Notes: a model not told the origin generated them from the sequence alone. A stretch of DNA of 64,000 nt from Hafnia psychrotolerans (GCF_014639435.1 NZ_BMFZ01000007.1:38777-102776), one strand, 5' to 3'; shown: positions 9,559-19,568, counted from the first letter of the stretch. Numbers and translations are program-made.

Positions 9559-10659
9559 TTATTTTTTCGCAAGATCTTTATACCTATTACAAATATAATC
9601 AATGCCATATATCTCCAGTAAACTCTGGTCAATATCTGGTGGGTTATTATATATTTCGACAATCTTTTGACCGAGGGATTGTGTATCGACGTCAGCAAGC
9701 CCTCTATGCATTCCGGTGTTCTTCAGTATTTCAACGGGCCCACCAGGGCAAGCGGTGCTTACCACTGGAGTCCCACAAATTAATGCCTCTACAAGCACAT
9801 TACCGAAACCCTCACTGTCTGAACTTAGAATTAACTGCCTGGCATGTTTAATGTAAGGGAATGGGTTTTCTTTAAACCCTGCAAAGATCACGCGGTCGGC
9901 AATATTTAATTTTTCAGCTAAATTTTTTATTTTATTAACATAAATATCACTTCCTGTACCGATTAACACGAGCGGTACTTGTAGCTTTGTTTTTGCATAG
10001 GCTTCAAGTAGGCGATCATGTCTTTTTTGCACATGGAAACGACCTACATGAAGTAGGTATTCCTGACCAGCCATATCACAAGGTTGCTCAGCCATGGCTT
10101 TTATTTCAGCAATATTGAAAGGATTATTGATAACTTGAACATTACGTGGATTTGCCAATATGTTTTCTTGTAAATCTACGCCTACCGCCTCAGAAACAGC
10201 GACCACATTTTTCTGTTCATAGACGCTGGCCATTTTTCGCCGCTTATTCCAGCGGTTTAGCCCTTTACGATGACCTAAATAGGTTGTTGAAAGAATTCCG
10301 TGGATACAGAACCACAGGCGGTCCGAGGAATAAAGACTACTTTTCATAACAATACGATCAGTCTTATGCAGATTAGATAAGATCATATCAAAGCGGCCGC
10401 GTTCGTTCTCAATTTCTAATACCGCTTTGTCCAGTTGTTTTCCTCTACGCGAAAGTTCGGTGAGTTTGCGCCACGGGGTTCGTGAATGATCAACAACAAC
10501 TTTATAGTTCAGTTTCTCAGGTATCGGGTAGTGACAGACATCGCGAAGTGAAATAAGCGTGATATCAACGCCTGATTTTTGCATACCCTGACATAGGGTG
10601 AGTACAACTTTTTCAGCCCCACCGCCAGGTAAACCATCAATAATAATTAAAATCCGCAT
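9559..10659 (-). CDS. wabH: Glycosyltransferase family 4, WabH-like core transferase
   Basis: GT-B enzyme of 366 residues. The N-terminal MRILIIIDGLPGGGAEKV is the acceptor-side glycine loop. HVGRFHVQKRHDRL and the EX7E donor motif EGFGNVLVE with CGTPVV lie in the C-terminal half. In Klebsiella the gene downstream of waaQ-wabG is wabH, which adds N-acetylglucosamine to the core, to be deacetylated by WabN; both partners are present here. Start ATG 10659 is two bases after the wabG stop; a TTG two codons upstream is less likely. Symbol given by order and family. Confidence 0.75.
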   Translation of the reverse strand: MRILIIIDGLPGGGAEKVVLTLCQGMQKSGVDITLISLRDVCHYPIPEKLNYKVVVDHSRTPWRKLTELSRRGKQLDKAVLEIENERGRFDMILSNLHKTDRIVMKSSLYSSDRLWFCIHGILSTTYLGHRKGLNRWNKRRKMASVYEQKNVVAVSEAVGVDLQENILANPRNVQVINNPFNIAEIKAMAEQPCDMAGQEYLLHVGRFHVQKRHDRLLEAYAKTKLQVPLVLIGTGSDIYVNKIKNLAEKLNIADRVIFAGFKENPFPYIKHARQLILSSDSEGFGNVLVEALICGTPVVSTACPGGPVEILKNTGMHRGLADVDTQSLGQKIVEIYNNPPDIDQSLLEIYGIDYICNRYKDLAKK

Positions 10660-10661
10660 AG

Positions 10662-11789
10662 TCAATCCAATATTCTTTTATAGAGGTCAATAAGCTGTTC
10701 TGAAAGACGCGCTGGTGTTTCTTTCATAATTCTTGTCCTCGCAGCAAGTGACATGCCTGAATCAAATAATGACGTTGGTAGGGCACGAATTGATTCCGCC
10801 AATGTTTTTACATCAAGGGCATCGCAGACGAAGCCATTTTCGCCTTGCACAATAAACTCGGAACCGCCGCAAGTTGTACTGGTAATCACCGGTAAACCAC
10901 AGGACATCGCTTCTAAAATAACGTTTGGGAACGGGTCGTAAAGTGTCGGCAACAGTAAAGCATCGGCAGCCTGATAAAATGGCAGTGTGTGCTTTTGTAC
11001 GCCGGCGAAGCGCACTCTGTCCACGCAGCCCAATGTATTCGCCAGGGCGCGATAGCGTTTTTCATCTTTGTCCTGGCCTACAACCAATAGCATACTTTCG
11101 GTCAATGCCGTCGCGCGGATAGCCGCTTCCAATCCTTTGCGTTCAAAACCTGAGCCTACAAAGATCATGCAGTGTGCAGTCTGTGGAATATGAAACTGCT
11201 GGCGAAGTTGATGACGAAGACTCTCGGCGGCGGGTAAGAATTTCTGGTTGTCGATAGCATTATAGATAACGGAGATTTTTTCTTCGGCCAGGCCAAAGTC
11301 TGCCATGATCTGTTTTTTAACCATCTGCGCATTACAAATGACAGCTTTAAGCTCAGGGGCTGCGTACATCTCCTGCTCTGCTCGCATGACATAACGATGG
11401 AAGCGATCGGCCATCAATAATTGACGGCGCCATTGTGGTAGTAAACGGCTTCGTTGCAATAGCCAATGGCGATGAACACCATCACCGGCGCGATAGATAT
11501 CACATCCGGCAATGCGCTCATGGCTCTGTACAATATCGTATTTTTCTCTCTGCCATATCTGACGCGCTGCGTTTGCAAAACCCCGCTCACGACTTACTCG
11601 TCCCCATTTTATGGGATCACAGAGATGAATGTGCCAATTGGGATTGGTCTCACCTAGCCATTCGCGGGTAATGACATTTAAATCCAGATCCTCACCCTCT
11701 AATGCTTCCAGCGCACGAGCGACAAACCGTTCAGCGCCACCATCTGGGCGGTACTTTTGGCGGACTAACGCCAGTCTAAAATGCTTCAT
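10662..11789 (-). CDS. wabG: WabG-like GT4, first outer-core transferase
   Basis: Family 4 glycosyltransferase of 375 residues, related to E. coli WaaG. The N-terminal motif LVRQKYRPDGGAERFV and the central SHERIAGCDIYRAGDGVH are hallmarks of the WaaG/WabG branch. The donor site shows DPFPNVILEAMSCGLPVI. In Klebsiella WabG adds galacturonic acid to heptose II, whereas WaaG adds glucose; the sugar cannot be read here. The gene overlaps waaQ by 4 bp (ATGA), so waaQ-wabG-wabH form an operon. Confidence 0.82.
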   Translation of the reverse strand: MKHFRLALVRQKYRPDGGAERFVARALEALEGEDLDLNVITREWLGETNPNWHIHLCDPIKWGRVSRERGFANAARQIWQREKYDIVQSHERIAGCDIYRAGDGVHRHWLLQRSRLLPQWRRQLLMADRFHRYVMRAEQEMYAAPELKAVICNAQMVKKQIMADFGLAEEKISVIYNAIDNQKFLPAAESLRHQLRQQFHIPQTAHCMIFVGSGFERKGLEAAIRATALTESMLLVVGQDKDEKRYRALANTLGCVDRVRFAGVQKHTLPFYQAADALLLPTLYDPFPNVILEAMSCGLPVITSTTCGGSEFIVQGENGFVCDALDVKTLAESIRALPTSLFDSGMSLAARTRIMKETPARLSEQLIDLYKRILD

Positions 11790-12868
11790 GGCAGTAATTT
11801 TCTCGCTGCATCGATAACGGGTTGAACAGGAATCGCATCCAGGTAGCGTTCAGCGGTGTGAGTGTTGATAGCGTCAGGGTCAGGTAATTTACAATAATTG
11901 CCGGCCCAGATAACCTGTCCAACGGCCTGCCACGGTGACCAAAAGATCAGCTTCGAAGGACCAAATAGCGCAACCAGCGGTGTTTTCAATGCCGCAGCCA
12001 TATGCATAGGTACTGAATCAACACCGATAAATAAGGCGGCTCTATCAATCAACGAGGCTAATTGTCGCAGCGTTAACTGTCCGGCTAAAGAATGGACATG
12101 TTCCTGGGGACACAGGGCAAGTATTCGAGCGATCATCTTCAACTCGCTTTCAGCCGGACCACTGGTGAGGATGACGCAGACGCCCTCGGCCTGCAAAGCC
12201 GTAATGACCTTAGCCATTTTTTCATCAGTCCAGCATTTAAATAACCACCGGGAGGTAGGCTGAACGACAACGAAATTACCGTTGATGTTACGATCGCTAA
12301 GGAGTTGCTCTACCTTCGACTGGTCCTCCAGAGAATAGCTCATTGTCACCTGACTAACCTGCGGGGTGAGATGCAGAGGGGTGAGAATGGAGAGATTCTG
12401 TTCTACAGTATGCAGTTCGTTGTGACAGGTAACATCGACTAAATGGGTATGGCAGTTTTGCCACAGCCTATTTTTACGTTTGGGGAAATCAAAACCAATT
12501 CTGACGGGGGCTCCAGTCAGTTTTGCCACCAGAGCACTTCGCCATTGATCGGCAAGATTGATCACCAGGTCATACTTGCGCGCCATAAGGCGTCTGATCA
12601 GGATTGTTTCATGACGTATGTGGGTAACTTTCCCCTGCTTTTTCCAGGTGCGATCAATGGTAAAAACAGTGGTTAGCAAAGGGTTGCTTGCCAACATTTC
12701 CCACGTTTCAAGATACATCAACATATCTAATTCTGCGTCGGGATAGTGTTGTTTCAACGTACTGATGACCGGTGTTGTCAGCAACATGTCACCATGATGT
12801 CGCAGCTTAATGATGAGAATACGCCGGGGTGGCGCGATGGTTTTAAGGGTTGTGGCGTTTGTCATCAT
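11786..12868 (-). CDS. waaQ: WaaQ, LPS heptosyltransferase III
   Basis: Adds the branching third heptose to heptose II of the inner core from ADP-heptose. 360 residues of family GT9: RRILIIKLRHHGDMLLTTPV at the N-terminus (residues 15-34) and the donor motif GVDSVPMHMAAALKTP with LFGPS in the C-terminal domain. First gene of waaQ-wabG-wabH. Two adjacent ATGs (12868, 12865) could start it. No JUMPstart/ops element (GGCGGTAG) was found upstream, unlike the E. coli waaQ operon. Confidence 0.9.
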   Translation of the reverse strand: MMTNATTLKTIAPPRRILIIKLRHHGDMLLTTPVISTLKQHYPDAELDMLMYLETWEMLASNPLLTTVFTIDRTWKKQGKVTHIRHETILIRRLMARKYDLVINLADQWRSALVAKLTGAPVRIGFDFPKRKNRLWQNCHTHLVDVTCHNELHTVEQNLSILTPLHLTPQVSQVTMSYSLEDQSKVEQLLSDRNINGNFVVVQPTSRWLFKCWTDEKMAKVITALQAEGVCVILTSGPAESELKMIARILALCPQEHVHSLAGQLTLRQLASLIDRAALFIGVDSVPMHMAAALKTPLVALFGPSKLIFWSPWQAVGQVIWAGNYCKLPDPDAINTHTAERYLDAIPVQPVIDAARKLLP

Positions 12869-13094
12869 TCATCACTATCTGAGAAATCAAACCCTGATTC
12901 TAAAGGAGCGTAAGGGATGTGGCTATACTTCGACGCCTTTCTTGCCTTGTGCGGTGAAATACCAAAGAATAGACACCAAACGGTGTAACACGTTGTCCAA
13001 TCCGTTTCCTGCCTTCATCCGGGTGATGAGCATTTGTACTATGTAAATCGGTAACTGGCAGTTGAATCTAATGAGTCTCAATCAGGCAAGCTTT

Positions 13095-14060
13095 ATGACA
13101 AAACCCGCATTTATCATCACTATTGATACCGAAGGTGACAATCTTTGGCAGAATCACCAGCAGATCCTGACAGAAAACACGCGTTTTCTGCCACGTTTTC
13201 AGACGCTTTGTGAGAAGTATTGCTTCAAGCCGGTTTACCTGACTAATTATGAAATGGCGACGGATGCAGAATACGTTGAATTTGCTCGTGATGTGATAGC
13301 TCGTGGTGCTGGAGAGGTAGGAATGCACCTGCATGCCTGGAATAGTCCACCCATTTTGCCTTTGACCGATGACGACTGGCGGCACAAACCCTATCTGATC
13401 GAGTTTCCTGCCGATCAAATTCGAGCCAAGGTCGATCACATGACAAAGCTGCTGGAAGATGCCTTCCAGACTAAGATTCTTAGCCACAGAGCTGGGCGCT
13501 GGGCGTTTAACGAATTTTATGCCTCGTTATTATTGGAATATGGCTATCAGGTGGATTGCTCTGTCACACCTCGTGTTAACTGGCAATATTCCCCTGGTGA
13601 TCCGCAGGGCCGTGGGGGCACCGACTATCGCCATTTCCCATCGCAAGCGTATTTCATCGATCCGACGAATATTGCCAACGCGGGCCATTCACCACTGCTG
13701 GAAGTGCCAATGAGTATCCAGTATAAACATTCAGGGCTGATGAATGTGCTTAAGCAAGGTTATGACAACCTGCGTGGTAAAAAGCGTTCACCGTCAGTGC
13801 ATTGGTTGCGACCATCCGGCAACAATCTGGAAAAAATGAAGCTTGTGGCTGAACGTTCTTTGGCGCAAGGGAATGATTATATAGAATTTATGCTGCACTC
13901 TTCCGAGTTCATGCCTGGCGGAAGCCCGACATTTAAAACCGAGGAAGATATTGAAGGATTGTATCGGGACTTGGAACGCCTATTTAAATGGCTGAGTGAG
14001 CAAACTGTCGGTATGACACTGGCTGAATATTATCAGAAGAAAGTGGAACAACATGTCTAA
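13095..14060 (+). CDS. wabN: WabN-like polysaccharide deacetylase
   Basis: NodB-type deacetylase. In Klebsiella WabN removes the acetyl group from the core GlcNAc placed by WabH, exposing GlcN. ITIDTEGDNLW near the N-terminus gives the catalytic/metal Asp region, VGMHLHAWNSPP the metal-binding His pair, SHRAGRWAFN a further family motif, and EFMLHSSEFMPGG the C-terminal His. Start ATG 13095 (MTKPAFIITID) fits the family; in-frame starts at 13062 and 13071 add residues of no known match. It overlaps the next gene by 8 bp. Confidence 0.85.
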   Translation: MTKPAFIITIDTEGDNLWQNHQQILTENTRFLPRFQTLCEKYCFKPVYLTNYEMATDAEYVEFARDVIARGAGEVGMHLHAWNSPPILPLTDDDWRHKPYLIEFPADQIRAKVDHMTKLLEDAFQTKILSHRAGRWAFNEFYASLLLEYGYQVDCSVTPRVNWQYSPGDPQGRGGTDYRHFPSQAYFIDPTNIANAGHSPLLEVPMSIQYKHSGLMNVLKQGYDNLRGKKRSPSVHWLRPSGNNLEKMKLVAERSLAQGNDYIEFMLHSSEFMPGGSPTFKTEEDIEGLYRDLERLFKWLSEQTVGMTLAEYYQKKVEQHV

Positions 14061-15150
14061 AAAGTGGAAAGTAAAGTTATCCAATTGGTTCCTGCGCCGT
14101 TATGTGGCCAGACAGGGTAGATTGCTGGATAGATCGACGCTTAATAGCCAGACCCATTTTGAGAGTATCGTGATTTACTCGACGACGGCATTAGGTGACT
14201 TCATGTTTAACACACCTGCAATCCGGTCAATAAGACAGCGATATCCTGACGCATATATCACTCTGGTTGCGCACAGGAAAAATCAAGAATTGGTCGGTAA
14301 TGGTACCTATTATGACCGCGTAGTTTATTGGGATAATAAAGTTAAATCGCTACCTGCGCTGATTAAATCTCTGAAAAAACACCAACCTGATCTTGCATTA
14401 ATACTGCATTCACATCTACCCTACGATGTCATAAGTGCTGTAATGTCCGGTGTTAAATATATCATTAGAGATAATTACATGAATGGTATTAGCGGGCTGG
14501 AAGAGTGGCTTTCTAATTATGTATTTAACTACTACGGACACTTTGTCGAGCGAAAACTGGAGTTGGTCAGTATTTTAGGTTGCGACACTAATAATGTTGC
14601 TATGGAAATCCCCTCACCTTATGAGCCTGGTAAAAAAGACTCTGACCATATCGTCATTGGCATGCAAATAGGTGCTTCAACCGAGTCCCGCTGTTGGCCC
14701 GTTGCTCATTTTTCTAAATTGGCCGATATATTATCAGATAATCATCCCAATGTTAGAATCATATTAATTGGCGGGGGAACAGATACGGCCCGCGGCAATG
14801 AAATGCTTGCACAAATTTCTGATAAAACAAGAGCAATCATTGATAACAAGATTGGAAAAACCGATTTGCAGCAACTGATTACTGCCATAGATGGTTTTGA
14901 TGTATTGGTCACCGGTGACACAGGGCCATTACATCTTGCCGTTGCGGTTAAAACAAAAACCATCAGTCTTTTCGTCACTGCGGATTCACGATCTACTGGT
15001 CCTATCCAAGACACTGAATTACATCGCATTATTCAAGTTTCTCGAATGGGGTATACTCTTCCTATGGAAGCGATTAGCCCTATGGGCGTCATTCAACCGG
15101 AGCGTATTTATTCTGAATTGGTTGCCCATCTAGGTCTGTCCAGGAACTGA
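14053..15150 (+). CDS. Glycosyltransferase family 9 (heptosyltransferase-like)
   Basis: 365-residue ADP-heptose:LPS transferase-like protein. YSTTALGDFMFNTPAIRSIRQ (about residues 42-62) is the acceptor-side motif, and VTGDTGPLHLAVAVKTKTISLF near residue 290 the donor-side motif. The N-terminal 35 residues are basic and may hold it at the membrane. Translationally coupled to wabN by an 8-bp overlap. No clear counterpart is named for the Klebsiella core genes; a role in adding heptose to the outer core is inferred. Confidence 0.75.
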   Translation: MSKKWKVKLSNWFLRRYVARQGRLLDRSTLNSQTHFESIVIYSTTALGDFMFNTPAIRSIRQRYPDAYITLVAHRKNQELVGNGTYYDRVVYWDNKVKSLPALIKSLKKHQPDLALILHSHLPYDVISAVMSGVKYIIRDNYMNGISGLEEWLSNYVFNYYGHFVERKLELVSILGCDTNNVAMEIPSPYEPGKKDSDHIVIGMQIGASTESRCWPVAHFSKLADILSDNHPNVRIILIGGGTDTARGNEMLAQISDKTRAIIDNKIGKTDLQQLITAIDGFDVLVTGDTGPLHLAVAVKTKTISLFVTADSRSTGPIQDTELHRIIQVSRMGYTLPMEAISPMGVIQPERIYSELVAHLGLSRN

Positions 15151-15171
15151 GATATTTCTATTAGTAGTGAA

Positions 15172-16167
15172 TTATCGTATTTTTAAAATCGAGTTTATTT
15201 TTGAGATGTAAGTATCTACAAGTGGGTACTTCATCTGAAAATATTTTCTTCGAGAGAGGGATGTATTTTTACATAAGCTTGCAGCTAATTTAAAAAGTTT
15301 TACCGTTGCAGGAGGGTAATAATAATAGCCATAAATTTTCTTGGTCATTTTCTTAACTTCAATAAAGCAATTTTCTATCATGGGTGAAACTAATTTAGCT
15401 ATTTCAGCATCATTTTCATGTGTTTTAATGAAATAGAGCATTTTATACATGGCAAAAAGGATATCTTCGATATCTTTATTTTTAATGTTTCTCGTTATAC
15501 CGGACTCATTAATTCGATAGAAATAGAGTTGCTCATCAATATGGGCGATTTTTTTCGTTTTGAAATATTGAAATGGCGTGAAAATTACGTCTTCGTATCT
15601 GCGTCCCTTCACGAACGTATCACCTTTTAATAACTCACGTCTAAATATTCGGCTCCATAAATGCCAGTTAGAGCGTTCAAAAATAGGTTTTAGACAATCA
15701 ATCTCTGAACTTTTGAAATCATAAGGCGTGCAGCTGATATTCTCGCTGACTTCATCAGTTGGAGGAAACTCGCTAAACTCACGGAAATTAAAGTCAATGA
15801 TATCAAACTCACCCTTGCGCAGAGAAGGTGCCAGGGTTGAGTAGTAGACAGGACTAAGAATATCATCACCGTCTAAAAAGGTTACATAGATACCGGTCGC
15901 TTTTTGCAAGCCAACGTTACGCGTTTCGGCGATACCTTGGTTAACCTGGCTGAAGAAAGAAACGCGTTCGAAATGCTGCTGGCCAAGAAAATTTTCGACC
16001 AGCATGTTCGAATTATCATCAGAACCGTCATCGATGATGATCACTTCCACTTCATCATTGATTTGTTCAAATAATGATTGTAAAGCTTCAATAATGAATT
16101 TTTCATTATTATGGAATGGAACAATGATCGACAGCAGTGGCTGTTTAGTCTTTTTTATCATACTCAT
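15172..16167 (-). CDS. Glycosyltransferase family 2
   Basis: GT-A enzyme of 331 residues with the usual signatures: LLSIIVPFHNNEKFI, VIIIDDGSDDNS, and the DxD motif FLDGDDILSP at about residue 105. A WHLW-SRIFRR segment near 180 is typical of GT2 proteins that decorate LPS or capsule. Start ATG 16167 lies inside the 3' end of waaL (23-bp overlap); ATG 16161 is an alternative. Strongly AT-rich, like waaL and the next GT4, suggesting acquired DNA. Substrate unknown; probably an outer-core sugar transferase. Confidence 0.78.
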   Translation of the reverse strand: MSMIKKTKQPLLSIIVPFHNNEKFIIEALQSLFEQINDEVEVIIIDDGSDDNSNMLVENFLGQQHFERVSFFSQVNQGIAETRNVGLQKATGIYVTFLDGDDILSPVYYSTLAPSLRKGEFDIIDFNFREFSEFPPTDEVSENISCTPYDFKSSEIDCLKPIFERSNWHLWSRIFRRELLKGDTFVKGRRYEDVIFTPFQYFKTKKIAHIDEQLYFYRINESGITRNIKNKDIEDILFAMYKMLYFIKTHENDAEIAKLVSPMIENCFIEVKKMTKKIYGYYYYPPATVKLFKLAASLCKNTSLSRRKYFQMKYPLVDTYISKINSILKIR

Positions 16168-17416
16168 ACTGGCTGCCCGCAATCTTACCCTGCGTGGAGA
16201 CATTTTTACCGATCAAAATGCTGAAAATAACAGCAAGCCCGAATATCCCGGTAGCTTCAGAGCTGAAGAACAGCACATCGCTTAAACCATAGACGATTAT
16301 AGTCACAGTTATTGCCAGCAGTGCAGTATTTTTTTGCGTTTTTACGGCGAGTAAAAGTAGAGATAAATACAAAGCTAATAGCAGTATTCCCCCCCAAACG
16401 CCACGTAGCGAATAGGTATCAACTAACTCATTATGCATATGTACGTTAGCATAAGTCAGTACTCCAGAAAGTAGGGGATACTCAGTCACTATCGCGGTGA
16501 GTTCAGCTCCTCGCTGTTCTGCGGATTGACCAAAAATATGTTGATTACCGGTCATTATCCCGGCTTTAAACATCGAGATCCGCGAACCAACAGAGTTTTC
16601 CCTTTGAGGCTGTATCTGAGACAGTGTATTCATATCCATTTTGAATGATTCAATACGCTGTTCAATGATATTTTTCAGGAAAAATACGCTAAGTAAAATT
16701 AAGACTACTATTGAGAGACAAGAAATATATTTTTGTTTTTTTGTTATATTTTTATCAGCAAGAAACATAATGATGCTAATAACAGGGAATGCAAGGATGG
16801 CGGCGCGTGTCTGCGTATAGATTAGCGCAATATAGCTTATCGAAAAGCCTAATATGAACAGGATTATGCGATATTTCTTATTGATATGAAGCAGTGTATA
16901 AAGCATTAGCACATCAATAGCGGAAATAATGTATGCAGCCACGGTGGCGCGGTCAAAGTTCAACTCGCTACGGATATCACCTTGCTTAATACTATGATAT
17001 ATAACATATAAATTAACAATCACACCGAGCAGTAATAAAGCCGGTTTAACGAGGCGACTGAAATCAACACGCTCATTAAGTGCAATTAATAGCACGAAAC
17101 CTGTAGCAATAAGCAATTTACCCGTAACCATAAAAGCACGGTATAGATTGATGTACTCTCCAGGCTGCTTGTAAGCCGCGACCCAAAGAACGCTACCCAG
17201 TCCAACGGCAACAAAAAGAAGTGGCGACCAAAGCAAATCCACTCTTCGGGTGTAGTATTTAAAATTAAATATTAATGCAATAAAAGCCAGATAACTGCTA
17301 ACTAAGAAAACATTGCGGCCCTGACTCCAATTGAAGGAGATAGTAAAAAAACTGATTAAGCACCCGAAATAGATAAGATAGCTAAATACCGGATGGGGCG
17401 TTTCTCTTCTAAACAT
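16145..17416 (-). CDS. waaL: WaaL, O-antigen ligase
   Basis: Inner-membrane enzyme that joins undecaprenyl-linked O antigen to the finished lipid A-core on the periplasmic side. About 423 residues with eleven or twelve hydrophobic segments. The conserved arginine region YTQTRAAILAF (near 205) and the large periplasmic loop with the NVHMHNELVDTYSLRG motif (His-x-His-Asn, near 320) identify the Wzy/WaaL family. ATG 17416 is preferred over an adjacent TTG. Sequence between ligases is poorly conserved, so the call rests on topology, motif and position. Confidence 0.88.
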   Translation of the reverse strand: MFRRETPHPVFSYLIYFGCLISFFTISFNWSQGRNVFLVSSYLAFIALIFNFKYYTRRVDLLWSPLLFVAVGLGSVLWVAAYKQPGEYINLYRAFMVTGKLLIATGFVLLIALNERVDFSRLVKPALLLLGVIVNLYVIYHSIKQGDIRSELNFDRATVAAYIISAIDVLMLYTLLHINKKYRIILFILGFSISYIALIYTQTRAAILAFPVISIIMFLADKNITKKQKYISCLSIVVLILLSVFFLKNIIEQRIESFKMDMNTLSQIQPQRENSVGSRISMFKAGIMTGNQHIFGQSAEQRGAELTAIVTEYPLLSGVLTYANVHMHNELVDTYSLRGVWGGILLLALYLSLLLLAVKTQKNTALLAITVTIIVYGLSDVLFFSSEATGIFGLAVIFSILIGKNVSTQGKIAGSQYEYDKKD

Positions 17417-17439
17417 CAATATTCATTCCAGTTAGTTTA

Positions 17440-18606
17440 TTAGGATGCTATATAGCGGGTTAATATTACTTCAAACTGTGCTTTAAACGAGGCGTAATCG
17501 AGCGCGTCAGTGGTTAACTTTTGGGCGCTCTCACGCATGCGCTGATAATTATCGTTCTGCATCAGTTGCTCTACCGCGTTTGCGCAATCTATATGGCAAA
17601 GCAATTTTGGTTTAACAAGCTTGTCCTGAATAGGGTCATACACATCATAAGGAAAATCGACGTGCACGCCAGTCAGTCTCTCATGTTCCTCTATACTTAT
17701 TTTTGGTGTTAAGCCTATTCCGCATTCATTATTTTTTACTGCCTCTGGCTGCCCATCAACGAGAGGAAAAATCACGGGTACGCCGTAATAGAGTGATTCG
17801 GCACAGGACAAGCCGAAAGGTTCAGTCACTGGCGTGCTCATGTATATATCAGTTCGGTTGAAGAAATCGGCGACATTCTCCTGGAAACCTGTGAATGTCA
17901 CATGATCAGTCAGCTGTAATTTCTTCGTCAGAGTCTCAAAATACGGTCGGTCGGGACCTTTGCCCGCGATTTCCAACTGGACTTTATGTCCGCGTCTAAT
18001 CAGTTCCTGCATCATAAGCAGTGAAACGCTAATGCCCTTTAGAGTGACTAACCTTGATGCTGTGCCGATCCTGAGTGTTTCAGGTAGTACTTTCGGTCCA
18101 AGGTGAATCCCTGAGGGTGTCAGAATACGATTTGGTAATACTTCGACCAATAAAGGCAGATTGAAGCGAAGTTCCATCACCCTTTTTGAAGCCCATGAAG
18201 CCGATATCACGCCATCGAGCATGGAGAAAAAAACCAATGTTTTGCGGTTTTTCGGATAACGCCACGAACACCCGTGGTCATAATAGACCAATTTCCCGCG
18301 CGCAGGTTTTGCGGACAAAACGGGCACTAAATCCCAAACAATAATAACGTCTGCGTTGGCTTTTTCGATTTTGCGTTTCAACACAAATTTGCGCAAGAAC
18401 TGAGGGTAGCGTGTTGGAAAAGCATTTAATATTCGGTTTGCGTAAGTGATTTTTTTACCAGCGAGCTTCTTCTCAATCTCACTGCCGACCTGACTATTAA
18501 TGCACAGAATCTCATTGAAATTGTCGGTGTCATTATTAACATATTGCAGAAAAAGGCGTTCAACACCGCCCATTTTTTCTAAGTTGATAATATGCAGCTT
18601 TTTCAT
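17440..18606 (-). CDS. Glycosyltransferase family 4 (LPS core)
   Basis: 388-residue GT-B protein. KKLHIINLEKMGGVERLF is the N-terminal glycine loop, RIGTASRLVTLKGISVSL starts the donor domain, and EPFGLSCAESLYYGVPVIF is the EX7E motif. It overlaps waaC by 4 bp (ATGA) and is followed 23 bp later by waaL. In Klebsiella a GT4 gene (wabK or similar) occupies a comparable place between waaC and waaL, but I cannot assign the sugar. AT-rich relative to waaC and waaF. Confidence 0.8.
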   Translation of the reverse strand: MKKLHIINLEKMGGVERLFLQYVNNDTDNFNEILCINSQVGSEIEKKLAGKKITYANRILNAFPTRYPQFLRKFVLKRKIEKANADVIIVWDLVPVLSAKPARGKLVYYDHGCSWRYPKNRKTLVFFSMLDGVISASWASKRVMELRFNLPLLVEVLPNRILTPSGIHLGPKVLPETLRIGTASRLVTLKGISVSLLMMQELIRRGHKVQLEIAGKGPDRPYFETLTKKLQLTDHVTFTGFQENVADFFNRTDIYMSTPVTEPFGLSCAESLYYGVPVIFPLVDGQPEAVKNNECGIGLTPKISIEEHERLTGVHVDFPYDVYDPIQDKLVKPKLLCHIDCANAVEQLMQNDNYQRMRESAQKLTTDALDYASFKAQFEVILTRYIAS

Positions 18607-19568
18607 CGAAGTACCCCTTCCATTGCTGCGATGACTGAATCAGGGGAAATGCTGGCCATATTTTTATCATCAGCAGTTAATGATATTTGATTTTTCCCAT
18701 AACCCCCAATCAAACCCGGGTCGGTGGGGCCGTAGAGTGTGACATTGGGACGGTCGAGGGCTGCCGTGAGATGACTCAGACCGGTATCAACGGAGATAAC
18801 CGCTTTTGCGCCAGCCAAGATCTCAGCTACCTGCTGCAGGCTGAGTTTCGGCAACACGTCAACATGGTCAAAACCTTCGGCAAGCCTCAGTGCTCGCTGG
18901 TATTCATGTTCCGCGCCCCACGGTAATTTAATGATGATATCCCGATTGGCGAGCAATCCAATCAACTCGCGCCAGTGACTTTCTGGCCAGTGCTTGTTGG
19001 CGCGGGTTGTGGCATGCAGAAACACCAGATAACGGTTAGCATCAGCGGGCAGGTGAGACAGAAAGCGTGAGGCGATAGCGTAATCGCCCTGTGTTGCGGG
19101 TTTTTCGTAGCCAAGACTTTTAGCGAAAAGTTCGCGGGTACGTTCAACCGCATGCTGCATTTTGTCGATGTCATGGCGCTGATTAAAGAACCAGCTGGCG
19201 AAAGGCTCCCGCGCGCTTTTTGCATCTTGACCGTGCTTTTTGCCTTTGGCAACGCGGGTGATCAGCGCAGCACTTTTAATCAAGCCTTGTGCATCAATGA
19301 CTGCGTCATAGGTGCGTAACTGTAATTCTCTTTTAAAATCACAGCGTTGTTGGCGAGTTTCAGAACCAAACCAATTTTTGCGCCAGCGGCGGATAGCTAC
19401 CGGGATTACGTTGTCTACTGCCGGATGCCAACTGGGGATCTGTGCGAAATTTTCTTCCACCACCCAGTCAAACGAAATACCCGGGATGGCATTCATTGCA
19501 TCGGTTAAAGCTGGAAGCGTATGCAGAACATCGCCCATTGACGATGTTTTAACGATCAATACCCGCAT
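18603..19568 (-). CDS. waaC: WaaC, LPS heptosyltransferase I
   Basis: Adds the first L-glycero-D-manno-heptose to Kdo. 321 residues, the usual length. MRVLIVKTSSMGDVLHTLPALTDA at the start contains the catalytic-site Asp of HepI. VVEENFAQIP is conserved, and VISVDTGLSHLTAALDRPNVTLYGPTDP near residue 260 binds ADP-heptose. Start ATG 19568 shares one base with the waaF stop codon (TAATG), so the two are coupled. Confidence 0.97.
   Translation of the reverse strand: MRVLIVKTSSMGDVLHTLPALTDAMNAIPGISFDWVVEENFAQIPSWHPAVDNVIPVAIRRWRKNWFGSETRQQRCDFKRELQLRTYDAVIDAQGLIKSAALITRVAKGKKHGQDAKSAREPFASWFFNQRHDIDKMQHAVERTRELFAKSLGYEKPATQGDYAIASRFLSHLPADANRYLVFLHATTRANKHWPESHWRELIGLLANRDIIIKLPWGAEHEYQRALRLAEGFDHVDVLPKLSLQQVAEILAGAKAVISVDTGLSHLTAALDRPNVTLYGPTDPGLIGGYGKNQISLTADDKNMASISPDSVIAAMEGVLR

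Noticed and set aside
12869-13061. JUMPstart/ops element expected before the waaQ operon
   Set aside because: Neither GGCGGTAG nor its complement is present between waaQ and wabN, so RfaH control is not supported here.
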